A DNA stretch of 48,513 nucleotides from Alphaproteobacteria bacterium (GTDB lineage Bacteria; Pseudomonadota; Alphaproteobacteria; Caulobacterales; Parvularculaceae), in assembly GCA_013151255.1 (NCBI GenBank), contig JAADIQ010000043.1, forward strand, positions 1 through 48,513, in the 5' to 3' direction. Shown here one piece after another: positions 34,422 through 42,104 of the stretch. Below the pieces are notes generated by a model. The model was given only the letters and a program-made list of their open reading frames with translations, searched no databases and had not been told where the DNA came from. Position numbers and translations under genes: made by a program. Within the stretch, counting starts at the first letter, position 1; the number at the start of each line of letters is the position of its first letter.

Positions 34422-36050
34422 TCACTTCGCCTGCATCGCCGACGCGATTTCCTCGCGGGCTTCGGCGTCTTTTAAATATTGCGGCTCGGCGCGGTGGTGG
34501 GTTTTTTGCTCATAAGCATAGCCATAAGAAAGCACCATCGCGTCGGTATCTTTTGCGCCAATGAACGAAAACCCGACCGGCACGCCGTGAACGGTTCCCA
34601 TGGGGACGGTTAAATGCGGATAGCCGGCAATTGCCGCAAGCCCGCCGGCGCCGGCCCAGTCCGGCCAGATGTCGCCATTGATCGGGTCGATGCGCGGCGC
34701 GACCGGGCCGGATGGCGCCACCAGGATATCGACCTGATTTTGGGCGAGCAGCGCATCAATGCCGTTCTCACGGCTGGCGGACTGAATACGCGTGAGCGCG
34801 GCGATATAGTCGGGATCCTCCAGACCGGCCTTGGCCTCGGATTCGACAAAAATACTCTGGTCGAACAGCGCCAGCTCGATATCGGCGTTGGCTTCATTAA
34901 ACGCGATCAACTGTTCCAGCGTTCTCGTGGTCACGGCCGGCGCGGCGTCGGCGAGATAGTCATTGATGGTGGCTTTGAATTCAAATTCTAAAACCGCGTA
35001 AGCGTCGTTCCAATATTGCTCGTTCTGCTGATCGAATTCCGTAATCTCTACGAGGATCGCGCCCGCCGCCTCCAGATCCGCCAGCGCGGAGTTGAAATGG
35101 GTAATGATGGCGGTGTTGGAGCCTTGCGCATAACGCAAAACGCCAATGCGGGCGCCGCTCAGCGCGTCTGCATCAAGCGCTGCCACATAGTCGGTCTTCG
35201 CCGCGCCCGAGGCCATGGCGTTCAGCATCATCGCCGCGCCCGTAACGGTTTTAGTCATCGGCCCGGCAGTATCCTGCGACGATGAAATCGGCACGATATA
35301 TTGCTGTGGGACAAGGCCGACAGTCGGCTTAAAGCCGACAACGCCGTTGACATTGGACGGGCAGATGACTGAGCCGTTGGTTTCGGTGCCGACGCCGCCA
35401 GCGGCGAGCGAAGCGGCGATGGCGGCCCCCGTGCCAGAGCTTGACCCGCACGGATTGCGATCCAGCATATGCGGGTTGCGGACCTGACCGCCAAGCGCCG
35501 ACCAGCCGCTCATGGAATTGTTGGAGCGAAAGTTCGCCCACTGACTAAGATTGGTTTTGCCGAGAATAATCGCGCCCGCCTCACGCAGGCCCGCTGCGAG
35601 CGGGGAGTCGCGGCCCGTGATATTGTCTTTCAACGCCAGCGCTCCGGCGGTGGTGGCGATATTGTCTTTGGTCTCAATATTGTCCTTAAGCAGAACGGGA
35701 ATGCCGTGGAGGGCCCCGAGCACCTCGCCGGCGGCGCGTTTTGCGTCAAGCGCACGGGCCTCTTCCAGCGCATCGGGGTTAAGCGCGAGAATGCTTTGCA
35801 AGGTTGGCCCCGCCCGGTCGATCTCATCAATGCGTTTCAGATAATCTCCGACCAACGCCTCGGATGTGACCTCGCCTGATTGCAACGCGGCGGCGATTTC
35901 CGGCAGCGGTTTTGCGAGCAAACCATGCGGCGTGTAATCTGCGGCTTGAGCTTGCGGCTCATCGGCGCGGTCCTCCGCCGGTGAGCAGGCGAGCAGGGCG
36001 AGGGCGGGTAGCGTAAGTGCGAAAAATTTAAAACCGATCCGGCGGTGCAT
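34422..36050 (-). CDS. lipoprotein amidase (amidase signature family)
   Basis: A 542-residue protein. The N-terminus FFALTLPALALLAC is a lipobox signal with the acylated Cys22. The amidase signature triad is visible: Lys122 in PVLLKDNIE, cis-Ser203 in GSSSGTGAA and nucleophile Ser227 in GTETNGSVICPS. It resembles periplasmic amidases annotated as AtzF/GatA-like, and would hydrolyse an amide in the periplasm. It is convergent with the exported protein gene at 33622. Substrate unknown. Confidence 0.94.
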   Translation of the reverse strand: MHRRIGFKFFALTLPALALLACSPAEDRADEPQAQAADYTPHGLLAKPLPEIAAALQSGEVTSEALVGDYLKRIDEIDRAGPTLQSILALNPDALEEARALDAKRAAGEVLGALHGIPVLLKDNIETKDNIATTAGALALKDNITGRDSPLAAGLREAGAIILGKTNLSQWANFRSNNSMSGWSALGGQVRNPHMLDRNPCGSSSGTGAAIAASLAAGGVGTETNGSVICPSNVNGVVGFKPTVGLVPQQYIVPISSSQDTAGPMTKTVTGAAMMLNAMASGAAKTDYVAALDADALSGARIGVLRYAQGSNTAIITHFNSALADLEAAGAILVEITEFDQQNEQYWNDAYAVLEFEFKATINDYLADAAPAVTTRTLEQLIAFNEANADIELALFDQSIFVESEAKAGLEDPDYIAALTRIQSASRENGIDALLAQNQVDILVAPSGPVAPRIDPINGDIWPDWAGAGGLAAIAGYPHLTVPMGTVHGVPVGFSFIGAKDTDAMVLSYGYAYEQKTHHRAEPQYLKDAEAREEIASAMQAK

Positions 36051-36131
36051 GGCAATCCCCTTATTGTTACAAGTGAGCCTAGCGGCCCTGACGCGCCGAT
36101 GAAAGCGCCTCGGCGTTTCTTTTTTGCTCTG

Positions 36132-37199
36132 TTAAAGCGCCGCGAAGGCGCTGCGCAGCTGTTGAAAATCTTCCGGCGCCTCGACTTCAAAGCGTAAGCT
36201 CTCGCCGGTTATCGGGTGCGTAAAGCCCAGCAGTTTTGCATGCAACGCCTGGCGGCGGAATTTGGCGAGAATGGCAATCGCATGATCGGCGGCGTCATCG
36301 ATGGGTCGGAGCCCGGCAAGGCCGGGGCGGCGGCCATAGAGCGGATCGCCGATCAGCGGGTGGCCAATATGGGCTAGATGCACGCGGATTTGGTGGGTGC
36401 GCCCGGTCTCAAGCTGACATTCGATTAGCGAGGCAAGCGCGTCGCCTTTCAGCTTGGCGCGCCCGCGGCCATAACTTTCGGTGAGCTTATAATGGGTGAC
36501 GGCATGGCGCGGATTAAAATGCGTGCGCTCATCGACCACCGCCATTTTTTTACGGTCATGCAGCGCGCGGGCCAGCGCCGCGTCGATGGTTCCGGCGCCA
36601 GGGCGCGGCGCCCCGAACGTAATCGCCTGATAGAGCCGATTTATTTCGTGTACGGAAAAAGCCGCCGTCAGGCTCTGATGCGCGGCGTCATTCTTGGCGA
36701 CGACTAGCAATCCGGACGTGTCCTTGTCGATGCGGTGGACAATCCCCGGCCGCGCCACGCCGCCAATGCCGGACAGGCTGTCGCCGCAATGATAGATCAG
36801 CGCGTTGACCAGTGTCCCGGACCAGTTGCCGGCGGCGGGGTGGACCACCAGCCCCGCCGGTTTGTTAACGACGATGAGGTCGGCGTCTTCAAAGACCACG
36901 TCGAGCGGGATGTCCTCGCCCTCTGGCTCCGGATCGGCGACCGTCGGCACGGCCAGGAGGTAGCGCTCGCCTTCGCGCAGCTTTGACGACGGATCGGTGA
37001 TGACGGCGCCGTCGCGGGTCAGCGCCCCGGCCTCAATCAGCGCCTTAATGCGCGTGCGGGTGATGGGTTCGATACATTCTGACAACCATTTATCAAGCCT
37101 TGCACCGGCATGATCGGCCTCAACAAGGCAAGAATAGACCGCTTCACCGGTATCGGACACGGTGTTTTCGGGGTTGAGGGCTGCGTCATCGCTTGTCAT
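36132..37199 (-). CDS. RluA/RluD-family 23S rRNA pseudouridine synthase
   Basis: A 355-residue protein with an S4 domain (ARLDKWLSECIEPITRTRIKALIEAGALTRDG), then the catalytic motif HRIDKDTSGLLVVAKN (nucleophile Asp) and the RluD-type GRTHQIRVHLAHIGHPLIGDPLYGRRP. The likely targets are positions 1911, 1915 and 1917 of 23S rRNA if it is RluD. I choose ATG 37199 (MTSDDAALNPENT); the frame stays open to 37634, but that extension is antisense to the DUF6476 gene. It is divergent from DUF6476, a pairing common in alphaproteobacteria. Confidence 0.93.
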   Translation of the reverse strand: MTSDDAALNPENTVSDTGEAVYSCLVEADHAGARLDKWLSECIEPITRTRIKALIEAGALTRDGAVITDPSSKLREGERYLLAVPTVADPEPEGEDIPLDVVFEDADLIVVNKPAGLVVHPAAGNWSGTLVNALIYHCGDSLSGIGGVARPGIVHRIDKDTSGLLVVAKNDAAHQSLTAAFSVHEINRLYQAITFGAPRPGAGTIDAALARALHDRKKMAVVDERTHFNPRHAVTHYKLTESYGRGRAKLKGDALASLIECQLETGRTHQIRVHLAHIGHPLIGDPLYGRRPGLAGLRPIDDAADHAIAILAKFRRQALHAKLLGFTHPITGESLRFEVEAPEDFQQLRSAFAAL

Positions 37200-37251
37200 A
37201 AGCAGGCTGTAGCCGCGCCAACGGCAAATGTCGATTAGGGAGTTGCAAGAC

Positions 37252-37728
37252 GTGAAACTGGGAATGGCTGACAAGGCCCGCGCTGAGAAAGACACCCTCG
37301 ATTTTACCGAGGCGCCGCCGAGCGCCGGCGGCGTGGGGGCAATGATCGGCACAAAGAACCTTCTGATCGCGATTGTCACCATGCCGTTTGTGTTTCTGAT
37401 CGTGGTGATGACGATTATCAGCATCTTCGGCAGCCCGGATAAGGACCGCAGCGCGAAAGCCCCGGCTGCAAATTCAGCGCCGGCGAGCGTTGCGCTGGAC
37501 CAACCGGCGCTTACCGGCCAACAGGCGGTCGCGCCGATAGAGGCATCCTTGCCGGCATCGGCGGCGATTGTCATTCCCAAAGGCGCCAGCGCCGGCGCGA
37601 TGTCGCTAGACGGCGACCGCCTTGCGGTGCGCATTGACGGTGAGAGCGGGTCGATGATTGTGATCTATGACCTCGCCAAGGGCGAGCCTGTGCAGATCAT
37701 TCCGCTCACGGCTGAGGCGACAAACTAA
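37252..37728 (+). CDS. DUF6476 family single-pass membrane protein
   Basis: About 158 residues: a polar N-terminus, one transmembrane helix (NLLIAIVTMPFVFLIVVMTIISIFG), an Ala/Pro-rich linker, and a C-terminal beta-rich stretch AAIVIPKGASAGAMSLDGDRLAVRIDGESGSMIVIYDLAKGEPVQIIPL, matching DUF6476. I choose GTG 37252 because AGGGAG lies 9 nt upstream; the ATG at 37228 is also in frame. It stands divergently next to an rluD-like gene. Function unknown. Confidence 0.75.
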   Translation: MKLGMADKARAEKDTLDFTEAPPSAGGVGAMIGTKNLLIAIVTMPFVFLIVVMTIISIFGSPDKDRSAKAPAANSAPASVALDQPALTGQQAVAPIEASLPASAAIVIPKGASAGAMSLDGDRLAVRIDGESGSMIVIYDLAKGEPVQIIPLTAEATN

Positions 37729-37877
37729 CGCCAGATAAAGCGCGCCAAGCGTTTTCCGGGTTTCACAAATAGTGCGCGCGCCTGTGCGCCCGGTCACAGC
37801 CTGATCGCATAGGCAGGGCTACGGTTTGTCCAACACACAGCCAAGGCCCGTCTATAGGGCCAGCTCATTGGAGAGAT

Positions 37878-38810
37878 ATGATGGCCCGTCGCGCAGCAAA
37901 ACTTTCGATCGCTCTGGCTCTCGCCCTTGCCGCCGTTAATGGCGCGCCGGCGCTCGCCCAATCTGACGGCGCTGCTTCTGGCGACGCGCTGCAAGACGCC
38001 CGTCAGGCCATGCCAAAATATGGCGGACGCGGAGACGGCTACGGTCGCTACGATTTTCGGCTTAGGGCGCGTTATGATTATGGTCTCGACGGATCAACGT
38101 CGTCGAAGGCGGCGGAAGGCGCGATGAAGAAGGCGGCAGCCCACAAACACACCGCAGCTTGCCGACATTCCTGGCATGGCTTGTCGCCCGGCGTTGCAGC
38201 CAGCGGCGGCATAATCACAGAGGGACGACCGCCCAAGAAAAAATACGCCCACGCCAAGCCTGGCGCGACACGCACCGCGCCGAACAATAGTGGCGAGAAA
38301 AAACCGCCTGCAAACAAAAGCACCCCGCCAAAAAAACCTGCGCCGTCCGGCGAGAAAATGACGCAAGTTCCGCAACCGCCGGTTATTTTAACGGGCAAGA
38401 AAGGCGCGCGCGGTCGCCTTGATATAAGCCCTGACCCGAAAGGCGTCGATTACGAGACGGCTGGCGCCAAAGGCGGGTTTTCTGAAGCTGCCGGGCTGGA
38501 GTTAGAAGTCCAGCCGATCGAATATCGCGACGGAATCAGCAGCGAATATCATAAAACCAAGCAGCCGGGCCTGCCGAAATATACCAATATTCACATCTCG
38601 CCGCTGCCGCATAATGATGGGTTTGCAAAGGAACTCCTGCGCGAGGCACGCTTCCAGGTTGAGCTTGAAGACCTCAAAACCAGGCATTTTCCAGAACGCC
38701 AGCGCCAGTCCGCTCAACCTCGCTCGGACGCCGCGCTGAGCGGCGCCTTGAAATACGCCAAAAGTACTTTATATTTTAAAGTGAAATTGCTGGAGGCGAG
38801 CTATGAGTGA
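37878..38810 (+). CDS. exported protein with a phage tail-tube (gp19)-like segment
   Basis: A 310-residue product with a signal peptide (LSIALALALAAVNGAPALAQ), a Lys/Pro/Ala-rich linker (about 118-180) and residues 200-240, GFSEAAGLELEVQPIEYRDG then KQPGLPKYTNIHISP. The last segment resembles the start of T4 gp19/contractile tail-tube proteins (FSEVSGLE.E...EYREGG....KLPG..KY.NI). A tail-tube fold on an exported, linker-bearing protein is unexpected. No sheath, baseplate or spike genes flank it. It could instead be an unrelated protein with convergent motifs. The stop overlaps the start of the next gene, so it leads a three-gene operon with the membrane protein and regulator. Confidence 0.6.
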   Translation: MMARRAAKLSIALALALAAVNGAPALAQSDGAASGDALQDARQAMPKYGGRGDGYGRYDFRLRARYDYGLDGSTSSKAAEGAMKKAAAHKHTAACRHSWHGLSPGVAASGGIITEGRPPKKKYAHAKPGATRTAPNNSGEKKPPANKSTPPKKPAPSGEKMTQVPQPPVILTGKKGARGRLDISPDPKGVDYETAGAKGGFSEAAGLELEVQPIEYRDGISSEYHKTKQPGLPKYTNIHISPLPHNDGFAKELLREARFQVELEDLKTRHFPERQRQSAQPRSDAALSGALKYAKSTLYFKVKLLEASYE

Positions 38811-39468
38811 GGCTAAGGACAACAAAGATGGCGGCCATGGCGATGCGGATTTGGCAAGCGAGCTTGCTTATGTGCGCTCGCTTGCCGAAGAGGGCCGTAA
38901 TGCGCCGCTTGTCGGCGGACGGTTTTTTCTGATCTGGGGCGCGGTGATCGGTTTTACAGCGTTGTTCATTTATGTCGACTATGCCAGCGCCATCAATCTC
39001 GGCCTCGCGGATTCTTTTGCACCATGGCTTGTTGCTATTGCGGCGGGTTGGGTCTTGTCATTCACGGTCGGCAGGCGCGCCGGCGCCAAACCTGGCGCGC
39101 TCACCATCGGCAACCAGACGGCAAGCTCGGTATGGTTCGCGGTCGGCATATTCATGACCTTGTTCTGGTTCACGCTGATGGTGGTTCACGATAATTATAC
39201 CGATGCCGGCATGGCGCCTTACTTTCTTTTCTCGCTGATGTTCCCGGTAGCATTTGGGCTATATGGCGTTGCATTTTTTGCAACCGCGACAGCGGCCCGT
39301 CTTGGCTGGCTGCGATACTTTTCCTACCTGTCTTGGGGCGTTGCCATTGTCTCGCTGTTCCTGCTCAATAGCCCGCAACAATTGCTTGTCGGCGGGCTTG
39401 GATCTTTGGCTTGCGCAGCGCTGCCAGGGTTGATTTTAATGCGCCGCGAACCGAGTGAAATAATATAG
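38803..39468 (+). CDS. six-helix membrane protein of unknown function
   Basis: A 221-residue protein with a charged N-terminal tail, then six hydrophobic segments (FFLIWGAVIGFTALFIYV; WLVAIAAGWVLSFTVG; SVWFAVGIFMTLFWFTLMVV; YFLFSLMFPVAFGLYGVAFFA; YFSYLSWGVAIVSLFLL; LLVGGLGSLACAALPGLILM). It overlaps the upstream exported-protein gene by 8 nt and is followed by a winged-helix regulator 3 nt downstream. Pairs of such a membrane protein with a small MarR/ArsR-like regulator are common in alphaproteobacteria; the role is unknown. Confidence 0.8.
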   Translation: MSEAKDNKDGGHGDADLASELAYVRSLAEEGRNAPLVGGRFFLIWGAVIGFTALFIYVDYASAINLGLADSFAPWLVAIAAGWVLSFTVGRRAGAKPGALTIGNQTASSVWFAVGIFMTLFWFTLMVVHDNYTDAGMAPYFLFSLMFPVAFGLYGVAFFATATAARLGWLRYFSYLSWGVAIVSLFLLNSPQQLLVGGLGSLACAALPGLILMRREPSEII

Positions 39469-39471
39469 GCC

Positions 39472-39789
39472 ATGCCGTCTCAACCCGACTTTGATTATCG
39501 TGAAATTGACGACGTCATTCATGGCCGCGCGCGGTTGGCGATCATGGCGTTTTTGTCGGGGGCGGGCGCTGCGGACTTTAATGAGTTGAAGGCGCGCATT
39601 GGCGGCACCGATGGCAATATGTCGGTGCATATCCGTAAGCTGGAAGAGGCAGGTTACATCCGTGTGGAGAAGAAATTTTCCGGGCGCCGGCCGTTGACGA
39701 TTTGCCATCTGACAAAAACCGGCCGCGAGGCCTGGATCGCTTATATTGCAAGAATGGAAGCTTTGATGCGCCCGAACGCGGCGGAGTAA
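39472..39789 (+). CDS. winged-helix transcriptional regulator (ArsR/MarR-like)
   Basis: A 105-residue protein consisting almost wholly of a winged helix: DVIHGRARLAIMAFLSGAGAADFNELKARIGGTDGNMSVHIRKLEEAGYIRVEKKFSGRRPLTICHLTKTGREAWIAYIARMEAL. It matches the PF13601-type regulator often paired with a membrane protein. It is the last gene of the 37878-39789 group and is convergent, without spacing, with DUF6460. Confidence 0.9.
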   Translation: MPSQPDFDYREIDDVIHGRARLAIMAFLSGAGAADFNELKARIGGTDGNMSVHIRKLEEAGYIRVEKKFSGRRPLTICHLTKTGREAWIAYIARMEALMRPNAAE

Positions 39790-40098
39790 TTATCGGCGCT
39801 GTTTTCGGGAAGACAAAAGCCGCGCAATCAGCCATATAGGAACGACAATGGCGGCGCCGATAAATAAATACGCCCCAAGCGTTCCTAAAACCTCCGTGAC
39901 ATTCTCGCCAAGCGAAAGAACGAGGCCTTTGGCGGTGTGAAATATCCCGCGCCAGAATTCTTGCGGCGACAGGCCGACAAACGAAAAAGCCGCGCCGACA
40001 ACGATGCTGAAGATGACAAGCCGGAGGACAGTGCGCCGCGCGCTTTTGCCGATGATACGCGGTTTGATGTCACGCGATTTGATGTCGTTGTCTGCCAT
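39790..40098 (-). CDS. DUF6460 small membrane protein
   Basis: A 102-residue protein with two membrane segments: VLRLVIFSIVVGAAFSFVGLSPQEFWRG and LGAYLFIGAAIVVPIWLIARLL, with the intervening helix HTAKGLVLSLGENVTEVL, as in DUF6460. I choose ATG 40098 (MADNDIKSRD). An upstream start at 40125 would add nine residues. Function unknown. The TAA stop abuts the convergent regulator's stop (39787-39792). Confidence 0.8.
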   Translation of the reverse strand: MADNDIKSRDIKPRIIGKSARRTVLRLVIFSIVVGAAFSFVGLSPQEFWRGIFHTAKGLVLSLGENVTEVLGTLGAYLFIGAAIVVPIWLIARLLSSRKQRR

Positions 40099-40165
40099 GA
40101 CCGGCCCTTCCTTGCGTGCAGACAATAGCGTTGTGTGAAGGGTCGATCAATAGGCCGGCGTCAAG

Positions 40166-40287
40166 CTAGAGCATTTCCGGATAAGTGTGACGCGTTGAAA
40201 GCTATTCGCTTTCAACTCCGATAGAAATGCGGCAAACAAAGAATCTAGAGCAAATCCATGATTCAAGTTAACTCGGATTTGCTCTAG
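40166..40287. repeat. two-module TAGAGC palindromic element, copy 4
   Basis: Module 1 (40166-40230) opens CTAGAGCATTTCC, with GCATTTC pairing to GAAATGC and an inner perfect hairpin GTTGAAAGC-TATTC-GCTTTCAAC (40194-40216). Module 2 (40245-40287) is CTAGAGCAAATCC and GGATTTGCTCTAG, perfect 13-bp arms around a 17-nt loop. The junction AAAGAATCTAGA (40238-40249) is the same as at 12390-12401. The final CTAG contains the stop codon of the gene at 40284. Confidence 0.85.
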
Positions 40288-40811
40288 GCTTTCATTGCAT
40301 CGGTAAGTTCTGCCAGCGAGGTTTGGATCGCGGCAAGCTCTTCTCTTATCATATCAATCGCCAGTGTTGTTTCGGCAAACTCCGCCTCGCCAACACTTTC
40401 TCGCGTGTCAGCAAGCTCACGTTCAACGCGGGCAAGCTCGCGTTTTACTTTTTTAAACGCGCGGCTGGTTGTTGTTTCCACAACGGCGCTGGCGGTGGTG
40501 AGTGCAACCTTCATGATGACCGCGCCGCCCGGCGCTGACTTCACTTCTTCGCGGGCTTCCTCAATTTCGGCGATAGCATCTCTTATGTCCACTCGCGCGT
40601 CGGCCATTTCTTCGCGCAGTTCTTCAATATCGTCCGCATCAAGCGCGATGAGCTGTTCAAGCAAATCCTCATCATCGTTAAAGGAAAATCCGTCAAAGGA
40701 TATATTTGCATCATGGGCAAGGGCCGTTGTCGGCGCCGCTATGGCGACGGTAAAGGCGGCGGCGCCGGCGATAGCGAGGCTGCGCAGCGGGGCAGTGAAT
40801 GCGTTCAGCAT
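40284..40811 (-). CDS. exported coiled-coil protein of unknown function
   Basis: A 175-residue product with a signal peptide (LRSLAIAGAAAFTVAIAAPTTALA), an acidic segment (SFNDDEDLLEQLIALDADDIEELREEMADARVDIRDAIAEIEEAREEV) and a second long helix (VKRELARVERELADTRESVGEAEFAETTLAIDMIREELAAIQTSLAELTDAMKA). Both are heptad-like, so it is probably an elongated periplasmic coiled coil. I recognise no family. The TAG stop belongs to repeat copy 4. Confidence 0.75.
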   Translation of the reverse strand: MLNAFTAPLRSLAIAGAAAFTVAIAAPTTALAHDANISFDGFSFNDDEDLLEQLIALDADDIEELREEMADARVDIRDAIAEIEEAREEVKSAPGGAVIMKVALTTASAVVETTTSRAFKKVKRELARVERELADTRESVGEAEFAETTLAIDMIREELAAIQTSLAELTDAMKA

Positions 40812-40970
40812 AATGTGGGTCCTTTTCTTTCAGGCGTTTTGCATTGAGTGCGGCCTTTGCGGCCGTTATTTTATGATTTACGCTACCAACGTCTGGCAGT
40901 CCTGCATGCCGCCGCCAGCGCTGGCAACGGATTTGCGGCAGAGCGTTGCGGCAATGCGCTGAGTGCAGCT

Positions 40971-41822
40971 TTAGGCGGCGCTTTCCATATAGATCGACTG
41001 GGTGGGATAGGGGATGGATACGCCCGCCGCGTCGAAGCGCTCTTTGATGGCTTTGGTAAGCGCCCATTTCACCGGGAAATAATCGCCGCCCTCGACCCAG
41101 ATGCGGCAGACAATATCAACTGAGGAATCGCCGAGATTATCGACCGCGATTACCGGCTCTGGCGTTTGCTTGACCCGGGCGTCGCCCTCAACTTCGGCGC
41201 GGATTAAATCCATCGCCTTGTCGAGATCGTCATTATAGGAAACGCCAAACACGAAATCGATACGGCGAGTAGTATAGCCGGCGTAGTTGGTGATGACGTC
41301 GTCGAAAATTTTGCCATTGGGGATGATGACCATCTTGTTGTCGGGGGTGGCAACCTCGGTGGTGAACAGGCCGATGGATTTGACCGTGCCGGCGACGCCT
41401 GCCGCCTCGACAAAGTCGCCGACCGCGAAGGGGCGAAAGCCGAGCATCATCACGCCCGAGGCGACATGGCCAAGCGTTCCCTGTAATGCCAGACCAATCG
41501 CCAGCCCCGCCGCGCCGATGAGAGCGGCAAAGCTCGTCGTCGGCACGCCGAATATGCCGAGCGTGGTGATCAGGACGAGCGCGATCAGCCCGTAATGGAT
41601 AAGGCTTGAAAGAAACCCGGCCAGCGTCACATCAACCTTGCCGGTTTTATTCATCGCCCGGACGGAAATTTTCTTGACCCAGCCGGCAAGCCACAGCCCG
41701 ATAATGAGAACAATGAGCGCGCCGGCCGCGCTTGGTAAAAACCCCGACGCCTTTTCAATCATGCCCTGGGCAAGCTCGACGGCAAAATCGATATCGGCGG
41801 ATTGGGGGGTGCTGGCTTGCAT
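40971..41822 (-). CDS. small-conductance mechanosensitive channel (MscS family)
   Basis: A 283-residue channel. TM3/pore helix AALIGAAGLAIGLALQGTLGHVASGVMML and the beta-domain RPFAVGDFVEAAGVAGTVKSIGLFTTEVATPDNKMVIIPNGKIFDD follow the MscS pattern, and the C-terminal alpha/beta cage domain ends YPTQSIYME. It releases osmolytes on hypo-osmotic shock from the inner membrane. Three N-terminal hydrophobic segments are present, the usual number for the core family. Confidence 0.95.
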   Translation of the reverse strand: MQASTPQSADIDFAVELAQGMIEKASGFLPSAAGALIVLIIGLWLAGWVKKISVRAMNKTGKVDVTLAGFLSSLIHYGLIALVLITTLGIFGVPTTSFAALIGAAGLAIGLALQGTLGHVASGVMMLGFRPFAVGDFVEAAGVAGTVKSIGLFTTEVATPDNKMVIIPNGKIFDDVITNYAGYTTRRIDFVFGVSYNDDLDKAMDLIRAEVEGDARVKQTPEPVIAVDNLGDSSVDIVCRIWVEGGDYFPVKWALTKAIKERFDAAGVSIPYPTQSIYMESAA

Positions 41823-41985
41823 AGGGGGCCTCGTCTGGGTGATGGCCGCTCGGCGGCCAAGGCTGATGACAGGCGGTGGCTATAAATTGATCCGGCCGGG
41901 TTTGAAAAGCCCGCCCGATGTAACGCCGCACGCAACATTTTTCTGCGCCTAGTTGAAAACCCCTCGCCAGTTTCAGGTTTAACGT

Positions 41986-42060
41986 GCGCGCCATAAGGCC
42001 TGCAGCCGGCCCCTCGGCGATCATCAGTCGTTGCGGCCAAATCTCATCCTTATGGCGCGC
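41986..42060. promoter_or_regulatory. 13-bp perfect inverted repeat upstream of the tail-fibre gene
   Basis: GCGCGCCATAAGG (41986-41998) and CCTTATGGCGCGC (42048-42060) are exact reverse complements separated by 49 nt, just before the DUF2793 gene (ATG 42105). This could be a pair of regulator half-sites, a DNA loop or a hairpin in the leader. The remaining part of the 282-bp gap from 41823 shows nothing else. Confidence 0.55.
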
Positions 42061-42104
42061 CAGCCCCTCATTTTACCGGCTTCCCGGATTTTTTGGAGGC
42101 CCAA

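Noticed and set aside
37200-37634. 145-residue extension of the RluD-like frame
   Set aside because: It overlaps the DUF6476 gene in antisense and precedes the S4 domain; ATG 37199 fits the family.
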